Shown here: positions 49,440 to 58,416 of the stretch, in pieces | Layout: the number at the start of each line of letters is the position of its first letter | Numbering within the stretch: the first letter of the stretch is position 1 | NCBI RefSeq assembly: GCF_042679605.1 | Contig: NZ_JBHTMU010000007.1 | Location: 78,909 to 142,908 of the forward strand | Reading direction: 5' to 3' | Length of the DNA stretch: 64,000 nt | Source of the DNA: Litorisediminicola beolgyonensis | GTDB lineage: Bacteria > Pseudomonadota > Alphaproteobacteria > Rhodobacterales > Rhodobacteraceae | The notes under the pieces: model-generated | The model's input: the letters and a program-made list of their open reading frames with translations, nothing else | Told to the model about the DNA's origin: nothing | Databases searched by the model: none | Program-made: the position numbers and the translations under genes

Positions 49440-50615
49440 ATGACCAACATCGTCATCGCTTCCGCAGCCCGGACCGCCGTCGGCGGCTTCAGCGGCGGCT
49501 TCGCAAACACCCCGGCCCACGACCTCGGCGCGGCCGTTCTCGAGGCGATCGTCGAGCGTGCGGGCATCGACAAGGCCGATGTCTCCGAAACCATCCTCGG
49601 CCAGGTGCTGACCGCCGCGCAGGGCCAGAACCCCGCCCGCCAGGCGCATATCAACGCCGGTCTTCCGAAGGAAAGCGCCGCCTGGTCGATCAACCAGGTC
49701 TGCGGCTCGGGCCTGCGCTCGATCATGCTCGGCGCCCAGCATATCCGTCTTGGCGATGCCAAGATCGTCGCCGCGGGCGGTCAGGAAAACATGACCCTCT
49801 CGCCCCATGCCGCGCATCTGCGCGCCGGCCACAAGATGGGCGACGTGAAGTATATCGACACCATGATCCGCGACGGTCTCTGGGACGCGTTCAACGGCTA
49901 TCACATGGGCCAGACCGCCGAGAACGTCGCCGAACAGTGGCAGATCTCCCGCGAGCAGCAGGACGAGTTCGCCGCCAATTCGCAGAACAAGGCCGAGGCC
50001 GCCCAGAAGGCCGGCAAGTTCGCCGACGAGATCATCCCCTTCACCGTCAAGACCCGGAAGGGCGACGTTGTCGTCGACACCGACGAGCATCCGCGCCATG
50101 GCGCGACCGTCGAAGGCATGGCCAAGCTGCGCCCCGCCTTCGCCAAGGACGGATCGGTGACCGCGGGCAACGCCTCGGGCATCAATGACGGCGCCGCGGG
50201 CGTCCTCCTGATGACCGCCGAAGAGGCCGAGAAGCGCGGCATTGAGCCGCTCGCGCGCATCGTGTCCTACGCGACCGCCGGTCTCGACCCGTCGATCATG
50301 GGCACCGGCCCGATCCCCGCGTCCCGCAAGGCGCTCGAGATGGCGGGCTGGAAGCCCGAGGATCTCGACCTGATCGAGGCGAATGAAGCCTTCGCCGCGC
50401 AGGCCTGCGCCGTGAACAAGGACATGGGCTGGGATCCGTCCAAGGTGAACGTCAACGGCGGCGCCATCGCCATCGGCCACCCGATCGGCGCATCCGGCGC
50501 GCGCATCTTCAACACCCTGCTCTTCGAAATGAAGCGCAGCGGCGCGAAGAAAGGCCTCGCCACGCTCTGCATCGGCGGCGGCATGGGCGTCGCCATGTGC
50601 GTCGAGCGCCCGTAA
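49440..50615 (+). CDS. phaA: Acetyl-CoA C-acetyltransferase (beta-ketothiolase)
   Basis: 391 residues. Nucleophile Cys88 in INQVCGSGLRS, the active-site segments NVNGGAIAIGHPIGASGARI and TLCIGGGMGVAMCVE with the second Cys. It joins two acetyl-CoA to acetoacetyl-CoA, the first step of polyhydroxybutyrate synthesis and of the ethylmalonyl-CoA pathway. ATG 49440 follows CGGAGATCG. 45 bases separate it from the patatin-like gene, then phaB follows, so the three are probably one operon with the terminator after phaB. Confidence 0.96.
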   Translation: MTNIVIASAARTAVGGFSGGFANTPAHDLGAAVLEAIVERAGIDKADVSETILGQVLTAAQGQNPARQAHINAGLPKESAAWSINQVCGSGLRSIMLGAQHIRLGDAKIVAAGGQENMTLSPHAAHLRAGHKMGDVKYIDTMIRDGLWDAFNGYHMGQTAENVAEQWQISREQQDEFAANSQNKAEAAQKAGKFADEIIPFTVKTRKGDVVVDTDEHPRHGATVEGMAKLRPAFAKDGSVTAGNASGINDGAAGVLLMTAEEAEKRGIEPLARIVSYATAGLDPSIMGTGPIPASRKALEMAGWKPEDLDLIEANEAFAAQACAVNKDMGWDPSKVNVNGGAIAIGHPIGASGARIFNTLLFEMKRSGAKKGLATLCIGGGMGVAMCVERP

Positions 50616-50660
50616 GCGATCCCGGGCAGGCTTTACGGCCTGCCCGTCTCGCGCCCGGCG

Positions 50661-51515
50661 ATGGCAGGTTTGCCACATAACCCGACCCAGCTCGTGTTTT
50701 CGGGCGGCGGCCTGCGGTGCTTCTGGCAGGGCGGCTTCATGTCCGTGCTCGGACAGGACCGCAGCTTCCGGCCCGAGCGGATCACCGGCGTCTCGGGCGG
50801 TGCGCTGGCAGGCGCGGCCTGGATCGCCGGTCTCGAGCGCCGCCTTCTCGACGAGATGTGCGCCGAGTTCGACAAGCAGGACAGCAATCTCGACCTCTTC
50901 GATCCCGACGAGGATGGCATCACGCCGCACCAGCGGCTCTATTGCGAGGTCGTCGACCGCATCATCGACGCCGAGGCCGCGCAGAAGATCGCCGAGGGGC
51001 CGCAGTTCCAGATCCTGCTCGCCTTCCCGCCCGAGACCGGCTTTCCGACCCTCACCGGCATGGGCATGGCCGCGACCTACGAGGCCGAGCTGCACCTGGT
51101 GAACTCGCCGCATTTCAGCTGGGCCGAGAAGTTCGGACTGACCTCGACGCTGGTCGACGCCAACCAGGCGGCCCGCGACGGCGACCTGGTCAACTTGATC
51201 TGCGCCGCGGCCGTCATCCCGCCGGTCTTCGAGCCGCCGCTCTGGCACGGGCGTCGCGTCGTCGATGGCGGCATGGCGAGCCAGGCGCCGCTGCCCGAAC
51301 CCGACGAGGGCGAGACGCTGGTCCTGTTGACCCGGGATTATCGCCGCCTCCCCGAGGTCGAGGGGCGCACCTATATCGCGCCCTCCTCCGAGACCCCGGC
51401 CGACAAGATAGATTTCACCTCGCCCGAAAAGCTCAAGGACACCTGGGCCCATGGCGAGGCGGATGCGAGGCGCATCCTCGACGACACCACCGACATCAAC
51501 CCGACGGTGGCGTGA
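50661..51515 (+). CDS. Patatin-like phospholipase/lipase
   Basis: 284 residues. Oxyanion-hole loop FSGGGLRCFWQGGFM, nucleophile serine in GVSGGALAGAAWIAG, and catalytic Asp in VVDGGMASQAPLP form the Ser-Asp dyad of patatins. No signal peptide, so it is cytoplasmic. It lies between phaA and phaB. It could act on membrane lipid or on polyhydroxybutyrate granules; the sequence does not decide this. ATG 50661 lacks a strong binding site but suits the family start. Confidence 0.88.
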   Translation: MAGLPHNPTQLVFSGGGLRCFWQGGFMSVLGQDRSFRPERITGVSGGALAGAAWIAGLERRLLDEMCAEFDKQDSNLDLFDPDEDGITPHQRLYCEVVDRIIDAEAAQKIAEGPQFQILLAFPPETGFPTLTGMGMAATYEAELHLVNSPHFSWAEKFGLTSTLVDANQAARDGDLVNLICAAAVIPPVFEPPLWHGRRVVDGGMASQAPLPEPDEGETLVLLTRDYRRLPEVEGRTYIAPSSETPADKIDFTSPEKLKDTWAHGEADARRILDDTTDINPTVA

Positions 51516-51574
51516 CGTCGCCGCCTCGCGCGCTAAACCCTTAACACAACCACCAGAACGAGGAGGACAAACTC

Positions 51575-52297
51575 ATGGCACGCATCGCATTGGTCACAGG
51601 CGGCAGCCGCGGCATCGGCGCCGCGATCGCAAAGGCCCTCAAGGCCGAGGGCTACGAGGTCGCCGCGACCTATGCCGGCAATGACGAGAAGGCCAAAGCC
51701 TTCACCGACGAGACCGGCATCAAGACCTACAAGTGGAACGCCGCCGATTACGAGGCGTCGAAGAACGGCATCGCGCAGGTCGAATCCGATCTGGGCCCGA
51801 TCGACGTCGTCGTCGCCAACGCGGGCATCACCCGCGACGCGCCCTTCCACAAGATGACCCCGGAGCAGTGGAAAGAGGTGATCGACACCAACCTCACCGG
51901 CGTCTTCAACACCATTCACCCGGTCTGGCCGGGCATGCGCGAGCGCGGCTTCGGCCGGATCGTCGTGATCTCGTCGATCAACGGTCAGAAGGGCCAGTTC
52001 GGCCAGGTCAACTACGCCGCGACCAAGGCGGGCGACCTCGGCATCGTCAAGAGCCTCGCCCAGGAAGGCGCGGGCAAGGGCATCACCGCCAACGCGATCT
52101 GCCCCGGCTATATCGCCACCGAGATGGTGATGGCGGTGCCCGAGAAGGTCCGCGAGAAGATCGTCAGCCAGATCCCCGCAGGCCGCCTCGGCGAGCCGGA
52201 AGAGATCGCGCGCTGCGTCACCTTCCTGGCCTCTGACGATGCCGGATTCATCAACGGCTCGACAATCTCGGCCAACGGCGCGCAGTTCTTCGTCTGA
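51575..52297 (+). CDS. phaB: Acetoacetyl-CoA reductase
   Basis: 240 residues, short-chain dehydrogenase. Cofactor loop VTGGSRGIGAAIAKAL, NAGI in VVANAGITRDAP, catalytic Ser in VVISSINGQKGQFGQ, YxxxK in NYAATKAGDLG and NAICPGYIATEMV. These are the PhaB pattern. It reduces acetoacetyl-CoA with NADPH to (R)-3-hydroxybutyryl-CoA for polymer synthesis or the ethylmalonyl-CoA route. ATG 51575 follows GAGGAGGACAA. Last gene of the phaA-patatin-phaB unit. Confidence 0.95.
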   Translation: MARIALVTGGSRGIGAAIAKALKAEGYEVAATYAGNDEKAKAFTDETGIKTYKWNAADYEASKNGIAQVESDLGPIDVVVANAGITRDAPFHKMTPEQWKEVIDTNLTGVFNTIHPVWPGMRERGFGRIVVISSINGQKGQFGQVNYAATKAGDLGIVKSLAQEGAGKGITANAICPGYIATEMVMAVPEKVREKIVSQIPAGRLGEPEEIARCVTFLASDDAGFINGSTISANGAQFFV

Positions 52298-52350
52298 GAC
52301 GCAGAGCTCACGGGCTGGCCCCGCGGTCAGCCCGCGACGTCGACATCCGA

Positions 52351-52377
52351 CCCCCGGTCCCAGGACCGGGGGTTTTT
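52351..52377 (+). terminator. Terminator after phaB
   Basis: CCCCCGGTC and GACCGGGGG pair over 9 bases with loop CCAG, followed by TTTTTCGTTT. It starts 54 bases after the phaB stop. Confidence 0.93.
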
Positions 52378-52496
52378 CGTTTGGAGATGTCCGCAAAACG
52401 TGGTGGTCGGGCAAGAGCCCGACCTGCCAATCTTCCGCGATGCCGCGCAGGACTGCCAAGAGCTCAATTCAGCCGCCGCTGCGTCCAACACCCGCC

Positions 52497-52961
52497 TCAA
52501 TAGTCTTTGAAAAACTTCGCCTTATCGTAGTTTGCAACAATATCCGCCATTGCGCGTGGGCTGATGCCGTTTCGGTTTTCGGCGTCGGGATCGGCGCCGG
52601 CCTCAAGCAAGCTGCTGATGGCTTCCGCACCGCCCTTGTAGTTCAGTGTCGCACGCCAAAGCGGCGTGTTGCCGTGCCGGTCACGCAGTTCCAGATTGGC
52701 CCCGGCCTCGACAAGCATCTTGACCAAATCCTGAGAGCACTCCTTTGCGGCGAAATGGAGCGCGCTCCATCCGGCCTTGTCGACAACGTCAGGATCCGCG
52801 CCGTCTTCCAAGAGCTTGCGCGCCCGCGCAGCATCGCCGTCTATGACAGCGTTCATCAGGTCCGTGCGCCCAGCTTTATCTCTATTCGACGCTGGTAGCT
52901 TTTCCGTCGGGCGCGCACTTGGCCGGGCAACCAGTGATCTAATCCAATCAGGCAGTGGCAT
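52497..52961 (-). CDS. Ankyrin-repeat protein
   Basis: 154 residues with three to four ankyrin repeats: RTDLMNAVIDGDAARARKLLEDGADPDV, AGWSALHFAAKECSQDLVKMLVEAGANLE, HGNTPLWRATLNYKGGAEAISSLLEAGADP and a degenerate last one. No signal peptide or membrane helix. Such proteins mediate protein-protein contacts; partner unknown. The gene and its surroundings are somewhat less GC-rich than the window, suggesting later acquisition. It stands alone and is convergent with phaB's operon. Confidence 0.85.
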   Translation of the reverse strand: MPLPDWIRSLVARPSARPTEKLPASNRDKAGRTDLMNAVIDGDAARARKLLEDGADPDVVDKAGWSALHFAAKECSQDLVKMLVEAGANLELRDRHGNTPLWRATLNYKGGAEAISSLLEAGADPDAENRNGISPRAMADIVANYDKAKFFKDY

Positions 52962-53172
52962 GTCAGTGTGATCTTCGAATTACGTCAGCAAACATACGTG
53001 CCGCCGCTCTGACGCGATAGCCGCAATGTTCAGGGCGGCAGCGACGGTTTAAAACTTCCGAACAGCCTGACCGGCAGCGCCGCACCACCGCGAAGGGCAG
53101 CGTCGTCTGCATGATGGACCGACACGATGTGCGGACAGCCCCGTTCGGTTTCCCGGAAGACCGGCGGATATG

Positions 53173-53202
53173 AAAAAGCCGGACGCGACACGCGCGCCCG
53201 GC
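53173..53202 (-). terminator. Terminator of the YdcH-like gene
   Basis: GCCGGACGCG (53178-53187) and CGCGCCCGGC (53193-53202) pair over 10 bases with one G-U on the minus strand, followed there by TTTTTC. It lies 29 bases after the stop. Confidence 0.85.
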
Positions 53203-53230
53203 CGAAGCGTTCCAGCCTCGAGGCCTGGTG

Positions 53231-53407
53231 CTAATGCACCGTCTCGCTGGACAACCGGCTGATTTCCTCCTTCAGGCGGAGCTTCTGCTTCTTCAGTTCG
53301 GCGACATGCAGGCCATCCACACTCGGAGCTCTCTGCGCCTCTTCTACGGCATCGGACAGCATACGGTGCTTCTTCTTCAGTTCCTGCAGATGCGAACTCA
53401 AGCTCAT
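53231..53407 (-). CDS. YdcH/DUF465-family small protein
   Basis: 58 residues, ATG 53407 to TAG 53231. It starts MSLSSHLQELKKKHRMLSDA and ends KKQKLRLKEEISRLSSETVH; the pattern HLxELKKKHxxLSxxVEEAQR and LKKQKLRLKEEI matches the DUF465/YdcH family of short helical hairpins. The binding site AAAGGAGG is strong and a terminator follows, so it is a complete single-gene unit. The function of the family is not known. It is short enough to be missed by length cut-offs. Confidence 0.88.
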   Translation of the reverse strand: MSLSSHLQELKKKHRMLSDAVEEAQRAPSVDGLHVAELKKQKLRLKEEISRLSSETVH

Positions 53408-53523
53408 GGAAACCTCCTTTGGATGGGTGGAACCCTCAGTGCAGCACGGAATTCGATTCTAGTCACGCTGCAGATGCGAGAGGTTGGCGGAGTTTTGCTC
53501 CGGATTGTGTTTATCCACCGCTC

Positions 53524-54294
53524 CTAGCCGAACGAGAGCGCCTCTCCGTCGCGCAAGACCCGAGCGATTTCAGGAGCATAGTCATCCTCGTCCCGCAGAT
53601 GTGCCCGTCCCTTGTGCAAACGGATAGGATCGAGCAGCCGAAACGGCGCGCGACCGCCTTTTGCCGCCCGGACAAGCACAAGCCGCGCCTCGCGCCCCTC
53701 CCGCGGTGCGAGCGGCTGCACGCAGATCGCGCCCAGCCGGTCCGACAGCGCAGCGAGGATCTGCGGCAGGCGCTCGGCCCTGTGAATAAGCGTCAGCCGT
53801 CCTCCGGGGCGCAGGCGGCGGGCGGCGACCTCGATCCAGAGCGCAAGGGGCGTCTCCTCGGAGCGCCCAGCCTCGCGGCCCGGATCGCTGGCAGCGCTGC
53901 TCGCGGCGGGATCGAAATAGGGCGGATTGGCCAGCACATGGTCGAAGCTTTCCTGCCGGAGCTCCGCCGGGAGCGCCGCCAGGTCGGCGGTCACGATCCG
54001 CGCCGCGATGCCGTTCGCTGCGGCATTGTCGCGCGCCAGGGCCGCATAGGCAGGCGCCCGCTCCACCCCGGTCAGCGACAGCCCGGAGACCCGCGCCGCC
54101 AGACAGAAAAGCGCCGTCCCGACCCCGGAGCCCAGTTCCAGCACCCGCTCGTCCGGTCGGGCAGGCACCGATGCGGCCAGCAGCACCGGGTCGATCCCGG
54201 CCCGGTAGCCCCGGCGCGGCTGCGCCAGCGTCAGACGTCCGCCCAGGAACCGGTCGTGGCTCAGGTCCTCGGGCGCGAACCGCTCATCTGTCAA
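53524..54294 (-). CDS. TrmN6-like tRNA/rRNA adenine-N6 methyltransferase
   Basis: 256 residues, class I methyltransferase with SAM motif LELGSGVGTALFCLAARV (about residues 51-68) and the N6-adenine catalytic motif LANPPYFDP. N-terminal SHDRFLGGRLTLAQPRRGYRAGIDPVLLAA is typical of the YfiC/TrmN6 group, which methylates A37 of tRNA1(Val) in E. coli. The C-terminus (LHKGRAHLRDEDDYAPE) is also family-like. The start overlaps the DUF2007 gene by 11 bases. Exact substrate is an inference. Confidence 0.85.
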   Translation of the reverse strand: MTDERFAPEDLSHDRFLGGRLTLAQPRRGYRAGIDPVLLAASVPARPDERVLELGSGVGTALFCLAARVSGLSLTGVERAPAYAALARDNAAANGIAARIVTADLAALPAELRQESFDHVLANPPYFDPAASSAASDPGREAGRSEETPLALWIEVAARRLRPGGRLTLIHRAERLPQILAALSDRLGAICVQPLAPREGREARLVLVRAAKGGRAPFRLLDPIRLHKGRAHLRDEDDYAPEIARVLRDGEALSFG

Positions 54295-54499
54295 ACGCCA
54301 CCCCGTTTTCCCACAAGACCGTCCGCGCCCGTGCGAGATCGCCCGTGCGCACCATCAGCCGCCTCGGAAGAATGCCGATCGAGCCTTCTAGGACGCTCAT
54401 ATTTACGTCCAGTTCGAAGGTCTCTATACCCTCCTCGGCAAGCAGGGTGCGGGCGAGCGGGATCAGGGTGATGTCGTTGGTGCGCAAGAGTTCTTCCAT
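54284..54499 (-). CDS. DUF2007-family protein
   Basis: 71 residues: EELLRTNDITLIPLARTLLAEEGIETFELD followed by GILPRRLMVRTGDLARARTVL, the DUF2007 (putative signal-transducing) fold. The function of the family is not established. It is the first gene of a two-gene unit with the TrmN6-like methyltransferase and is divergent from the polyprenyl synthase, 58 bases away. This trio is a common arrangement in related bacteria. Confidence 0.85.
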   Translation of the reverse strand: MEELLRTNDITLIPLARTLLAEEGIETFELDVNMSVLEGSIGILPRRLMVRTGDLARARTVLWENGVAFDR

Positions 54500-54557
54500 C
54501 TCTCCGGTCTAGTCCGCGCCCCTGTCCCTGTCGACCCTGACCGGAGGTGTGCCCCTC

Positions 54558-55559
54558 ATGAGCCTCGATCAACCGTCCGCCAAGCCGCATGACCGGCTGG
54601 TCGCGGCCCTCGCCTCGGAGATGGAGGCGGTCAATGTCCTGATCCGCGACCGCATGGCCTCGGAACACGCGCCCCGCATCCCGGAGGTCACCGCGCATCT
54701 GGTCGAGGCCGGCGGCAAGCGGCTGCGCCCGATGCTGACCCTCGCGGCGGCGCGGATGTGCGGCTACGAGGGCCCCTACCACATCCATCTCGCGGCCACG
54801 GTCGAGTTCATCCACACGGCGACGCTACTCCATGACGACGTGGTCGACGAGAGCCGCCAGCGGCGCGGTCGCCCGACCGCGAACCTCCTCTGGGACAACA
54901 AGTCGAGCGTGCTGGTCGGAGACTACCTCTTTGCCCGCGCCTTCCAGTTGATGGTCGAGACCGGGTCGGTGCGGGTGCTCGACATCCTCGCCAACGCCTC
55001 GGCCACCATCGCCGAGGGCGAGGTGCTGCAATTGTCCGCCGCGCAGGATCTGCGGACCGACGAGTCGATCTATCTCAAGGTCGTGCGCGGCAAGACCGCC
55101 GCGCTCTTCTCGGCCGCGACCGAAGTGGGCGGCGTGATCGCCGGCCGGCCCGAAGACGAGATCCGCGCGCTCTTCGACTATGGCGACGCGCTCGGCATCG
55201 CCTTCCAGATCGTCGACGATCTTCTTGATTATCAGGGTGATAGCAATGCGACCGGCAAGAATGTCGGCGACGATTTCCGCGAGCGCAAGCTGACCCTGCC
55301 GGTGATCAAGGCGGTGGCCGCCGCGGACGCGGACGCGCGGGCCTTCTGGTCGCGCACCATCGAGAAGGGCAAGCAGGAAGACGGCGATCTCGACACCGCG
55401 CTGTCGCTCCTGAACCGCCACGGCGCGCTCGAAGCGACGCGCGAGGACGCGCTCGGCTGGTCGGAAAAGGCCAAGACCGCGCTGGCCCATCTTCCCGAAA
55501 GCGATCTGCGGCAGATGCTGATCGACCTCGCCGATTACGTGGTCGCGCGCGTCAGCTAG
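54558..55559 (+). CDS. Polyprenyl (likely decaprenyl) diphosphate synthase
   Basis: 333 residues. The first Asp-rich motif is LLHDDVVDESRQRRGRPT and the second is QIVDDLLDYQGD; the region GGKRLRPMLTLAAARMCGYEG is typical of long-chain enzymes. It condenses isopentenyl diphosphate on a short allylic primer to make the ubiquinone side chain; ten units are likely in alphaproteobacteria. ATG 54558 follows GGAGGTG; a GTG at 54549 is an alternative. Its TAG is part of CTAG shared with the stop of ispE on the other strand, so the isoprenoid pair is convergent. Confidence 0.93.
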   Translation: MSLDQPSAKPHDRLVAALASEMEAVNVLIRDRMASEHAPRIPEVTAHLVEAGGKRLRPMLTLAAARMCGYEGPYHIHLAATVEFIHTATLLHDDVVDESRQRRGRPTANLLWDNKSSVLVGDYLFARAFQLMVETGSVRVLDILANASATIAEGEVLQLSAAQDLRTDESIYLKVVRGKTAALFSAATEVGGVIAGRPEDEIRALFDYGDALGIAFQIVDDLLDYQGDSNATGKNVGDDFRERKLTLPVIKAVAAADADARAFWSRTIEKGKQEDGDLDTALSLLNRHGALEATREDALGWSEKAKTALAHLPESDLRQMLIDLADYVVARVS

Positions 55560-56398
55560 ATCGAGACCGAGTGGTGCTCGGGATTGAGCAGCACTGCCCG
55601 CACCCACCATCCTGGATTGTCGCGCGCGATATTGAGCGCGGCGATCTCGGCCGCGTCCGGCGTGTCGTACAGCCCGAAACAGGTGGCCCCCGATCCCGAC
55701 ATCCGCGCCAGCCGCGCGCCCGACAGCGCCTCCAGCGCGTCCGTGATCACCGGCGCGATGCGGAGCGCAGGCGCTTCGAGATCGTTGCGCTGGCGCGATA
55801 GCCAGTCGATCAGCGTGTCCCGATCCGCCAGAAGCGGCAGCGGCTCTTCCAGACCCGGATTGTCGCGTCGCTCGAGCCCCGCGAACACGTCGGGCGTGGG
55901 CACCGCGACACCTGGATTGATCAGCACCGCCGGCAGTTCGGGCAGACCGGTCTGCGCCTCGAGCACTTCCCCGATCCCCCTCACCCGCTGCGCGCCCTGC
56001 GCAAGGCACACCGGAACATCGGCGCCGATCCGGTCGACCGCGTCGGGGATCGGCACCTCCCAGAGCTCCGACAGGAGCCGCAGCGCGCAGGCGGCATCGG
56101 ACGACCCGCCGCCCAGCCCGGCCTCGACCGGGAGACGCTTGTGCAGCGTGATCTCGGCCCCCTTCTCGGGATCGAGCGCACGGGCCGCGCGGATGATGAG
56201 GTTGCTTTCGCCGCGCGGCACGCCCTTGCTCATCGGCCCGGCCACGTCGAGCGCCAGAAGCGCCCCGGGCCGCACCGCGATGACGTCGCCGACATCGGCA
56301 AAGACCACGAGCGAATCGAGCAGGTGATAGCCGTCCTCGCGCTGCCCGGTCACGTGCAGCGCGAGATTGATCTTGGCGGGCGCGACGCCTCGGATCAT
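55556..56398 (-). CDS. ispE: 4-diphosphocytidyl-2-C-methyl-D-erythritol kinase
   Basis: 280 residues, GHMP kinase. Features: APAKINLALHVTGQREDGYH at the N-terminus and the ATP loop PVEAGLGGGSSDAACALRLL, plus the C-terminal MSGSGATCFGLYD. It phosphorylates CDP-methylerythritol in the MEP isoprenoid pathway. ATG 56398 overlaps the stop of the TPR gene by 4 bases (ATGA), so translation is coupled. The stop shares CTAG with the polyprenyl synthase. Confidence 0.95.
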   Translation of the reverse strand: MIRGVAPAKINLALHVTGQREDGYHLLDSLVVFADVGDVIAVRPGALLALDVAGPMSKGVPRGESNLIIRAARALDPEKGAEITLHKRLPVEAGLGGGSSDAACALRLLSELWEVPIPDAVDRIGADVPVCLAQGAQRVRGIGEVLEAQTGLPELPAVLINPGVAVPTPDVFAGLERRDNPGLEEPLPLLADRDTLIDWLSRQRNDLEAPALRIAPVITDALEALSGARLARMSGSGATCFGLYDTPDAAEIAALNIARDNPGWWVRAVLLNPEHHSVSI

Positions 56399-58119
56399 TT
56401 ATCCGAGGCCACGTCCAGCGGCGGCGCGCCTTCTTCGGCGAGGACCTGGTCGAGACCGACCTCGAGCTTGCGGCGAATGCGCGGCAGATCCGCGTCCTCG
56501 GCCGAGGTACCGCTATCGGCGAAGGACAGCGCCCGGCGCCACATGAACTCGGCCTCGAGCTCGCGGCCCACGGCCCAGTAGACATCGCCCAGGTGGTCGT
56601 TCACCACCGGATCGACCGGCATCAGCTCGGCCGCGGTCTCCATATGCCCGACCGCCTCTTCGTAACGACCAAGCCGGTAGAGCACCCAGCCGAGGCTGTC
56701 GACGATGTAGCCCGAGCGCGGCGACAGCGCGACCGCGCGCTCGATCATCTCGAGCGCCTCGTCGAGCTTGCGCTGCTGCTCGACCAGCGAATAGCCGAGA
56801 TAGTTCAGCACCTGCGGCTGATCGGGGTTCAGCTCCAGCGCGCGCCGGAAATCCGCCTCGGCCTCGACATCGTTGCCAGACCGCTCCTGCGCCACGCCGC
56901 GGGCATAGAACAGGAACCACTGGGTCTCGTCGGTCTCGGCAAAAAGGTCGATGGCGCGGCTGTAGGCGGCGATGGCGTCATCGTAGCGCTCGAGCTGGCG
57001 CATCAGGTCGCCGAGGCTCGACTGCACCACCGGCACGTCGCCATGGGTCTCGGCAAGGCTCTGGAGCACCTCGACCGCGGCATCCACCCGACCCGAGGCG
57101 CGCAGGGCCTCGGCCCGGCCCAGTTCGGCGGCGTGGTAGGCGTCATCCTCGCGCGGGACCTTGCGATAGGTCGTCACCGCCAGATCGTGCTGCCCCATCT
57201 GCTCGAGAAGCTCGGCGCTGAAGAGGATCGCATCGACGTGATCGGGGTTCAGCGCCTCGGCCATGCGCGAATGCAGCAGCGTGAACCCGTCGCTGGTCTC
57301 CGAGACATAGACACGCGCCAGCGAGAAGAAGAGCTCGGCCAGACCGTCGCGGGCGCCCTGAACCTGGGTAAAGGGCACCGTCTCGCCTGCTTCCAGTTGG
57401 GCGCGGAGCTTGCGCAGGCCGGGGTCGAGATTGGCGCCGAAGGTCCGGTCGATCAGCGACAGCGCGTCCTCGTTGCGCTCGAGCTGGCTGAGGATCGTCG
57501 CGCGGATCACCACGGAGCGGCGGCTGAACTGCAGCCCATCGCTGGCCTCCTGCTGGAAAAGCGCCTCGGTGCCCTCGTAATCGCCGACCGAGGCCAGCGC
57601 GAGCGCCTTCTGATAGAGCGCGAAGCGCCGCATCCCTTCCTGGCTCGCGACATCGTCGAACGCCACGAGCGCGGCGGACATGTCGCCCTCGCCCAAGAGC
57701 GCCCAGGCGCGGATCAGCCCGTCCGACGTGGGACCGGTGCCCCTCTGGGTGTCGATCAGCTCGCGCGCGGCGGCATATTCTTCCTTGGCCAGGTGATCGG
57801 CGATCACGGCAAGCTGGGCGATCTGGCTGCGCTCGCCGCTGTCCAGGTAGCGCTGTCCGAGGATCCCGGCGCGACCCACGTCGCCCAGGGACAGATGCGC
57901 GAGGGCCGCGCGCTCCAGAAGCTCGCCCCGCTCGGGATCGTGCATCAGCGCGAGGTCGTAGTAACGCGCCGCGGCCTTGAAATCGCCGACGACGCTCGCC
58001 TGGCGGGCGGCCAGGTAATCGCCCGACACCCCTTGCGCAGAGGCGGGCACGGCGAGGCCGAGGCCCGCGCAAACCACTCCAAGCTGGATCAGGCTTCGAA
58101 AAAACCGCGGTGTTGCCAT
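56395..58119 (-). CDS. Periplasmic or exported TPR-repeat protein
   Basis: 574 residues from ATG 58119 (after AAAGGAGG) with a signal peptide ending near VPASAQG. The rest is helical repeats of the TPR type; clear units include YLAARQASVVGDFKAAARYY, PQVLNYLGYSLVEQQRKLDE and GYIVDSLGWVLYRLGRYEEA. Such proteins upstream of ispE are common in alphaproteobacteria and are often annotated as tetratricopeptide proteins; exact role unknown, probably scaffold for envelope proteins. The extended frame to 58197 has no binding site. Confidence 0.87.
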   Translation of the reverse strand: MATPRFFRSLIQLGVVCAGLGLAVPASAQGVSGDYLAARQASVVGDFKAAARYYDLALMHDPERGELLERAALAHLSLGDVGRAGILGQRYLDSGERSQIAQLAVIADHLAKEEYAAARELIDTQRGTGPTSDGLIRAWALLGEGDMSAALVAFDDVASQEGMRRFALYQKALALASVGDYEGTEALFQQEASDGLQFSRRSVVIRATILSQLERNEDALSLIDRTFGANLDPGLRKLRAQLEAGETVPFTQVQGARDGLAELFFSLARVYVSETSDGFTLLHSRMAEALNPDHVDAILFSAELLEQMGQHDLAVTTYRKVPREDDAYHAAELGRAEALRASGRVDAAVEVLQSLAETHGDVPVVQSSLGDLMRQLERYDDAIAAYSRAIDLFAETDETQWFLFYARGVAQERSGNDVEAEADFRRALELNPDQPQVLNYLGYSLVEQQRKLDEALEMIERAVALSPRSGYIVDSLGWVLYRLGRYEEAVGHMETAAELMPVDPVVNDHLGDVYWAVGRELEAEFMWRRALSFADSGTSAEDADLPRIRRKLEVGLDQVLAEEGAPPLDVASDK

Positions 58120-58416
58120 AAACGTGCCTCCTTTGGCGCCTTCTAATGGGCTGAGCGATAGGGTGACGCGAGATGGTAACGGGGGCAGGCCCCACAAGCA
58201 ATGAGGGGCGGCGCGAACGCCACCCCCCAGAAGATAAATTACTCGCTATCGAAAACGAATTTTCTCAACTTAGCTTCACCGCTGAGATGGAACGAACCGT
58301 GTTCCGTACTCTTTACTCTACGAGAACCTTAATGACTCGCCGCTGCCCATGCGGTAAAGCTGACCTGCGCAAAACCTCTGAAAACTTCGCAACTTGCGCC
58401 GGATTGCAAATTCACG
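58120..58416. other. Intergenic region between the TPR and LytTR genes, 297 bases
   Basis: It must hold both divergent promoters. The part from about 58235 to 58330 is AT-rich relative to the window. A short open frame (58173-58424) shows no family-like sequence or binding site. No strong hairpin seen. Confidence 0.5.
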
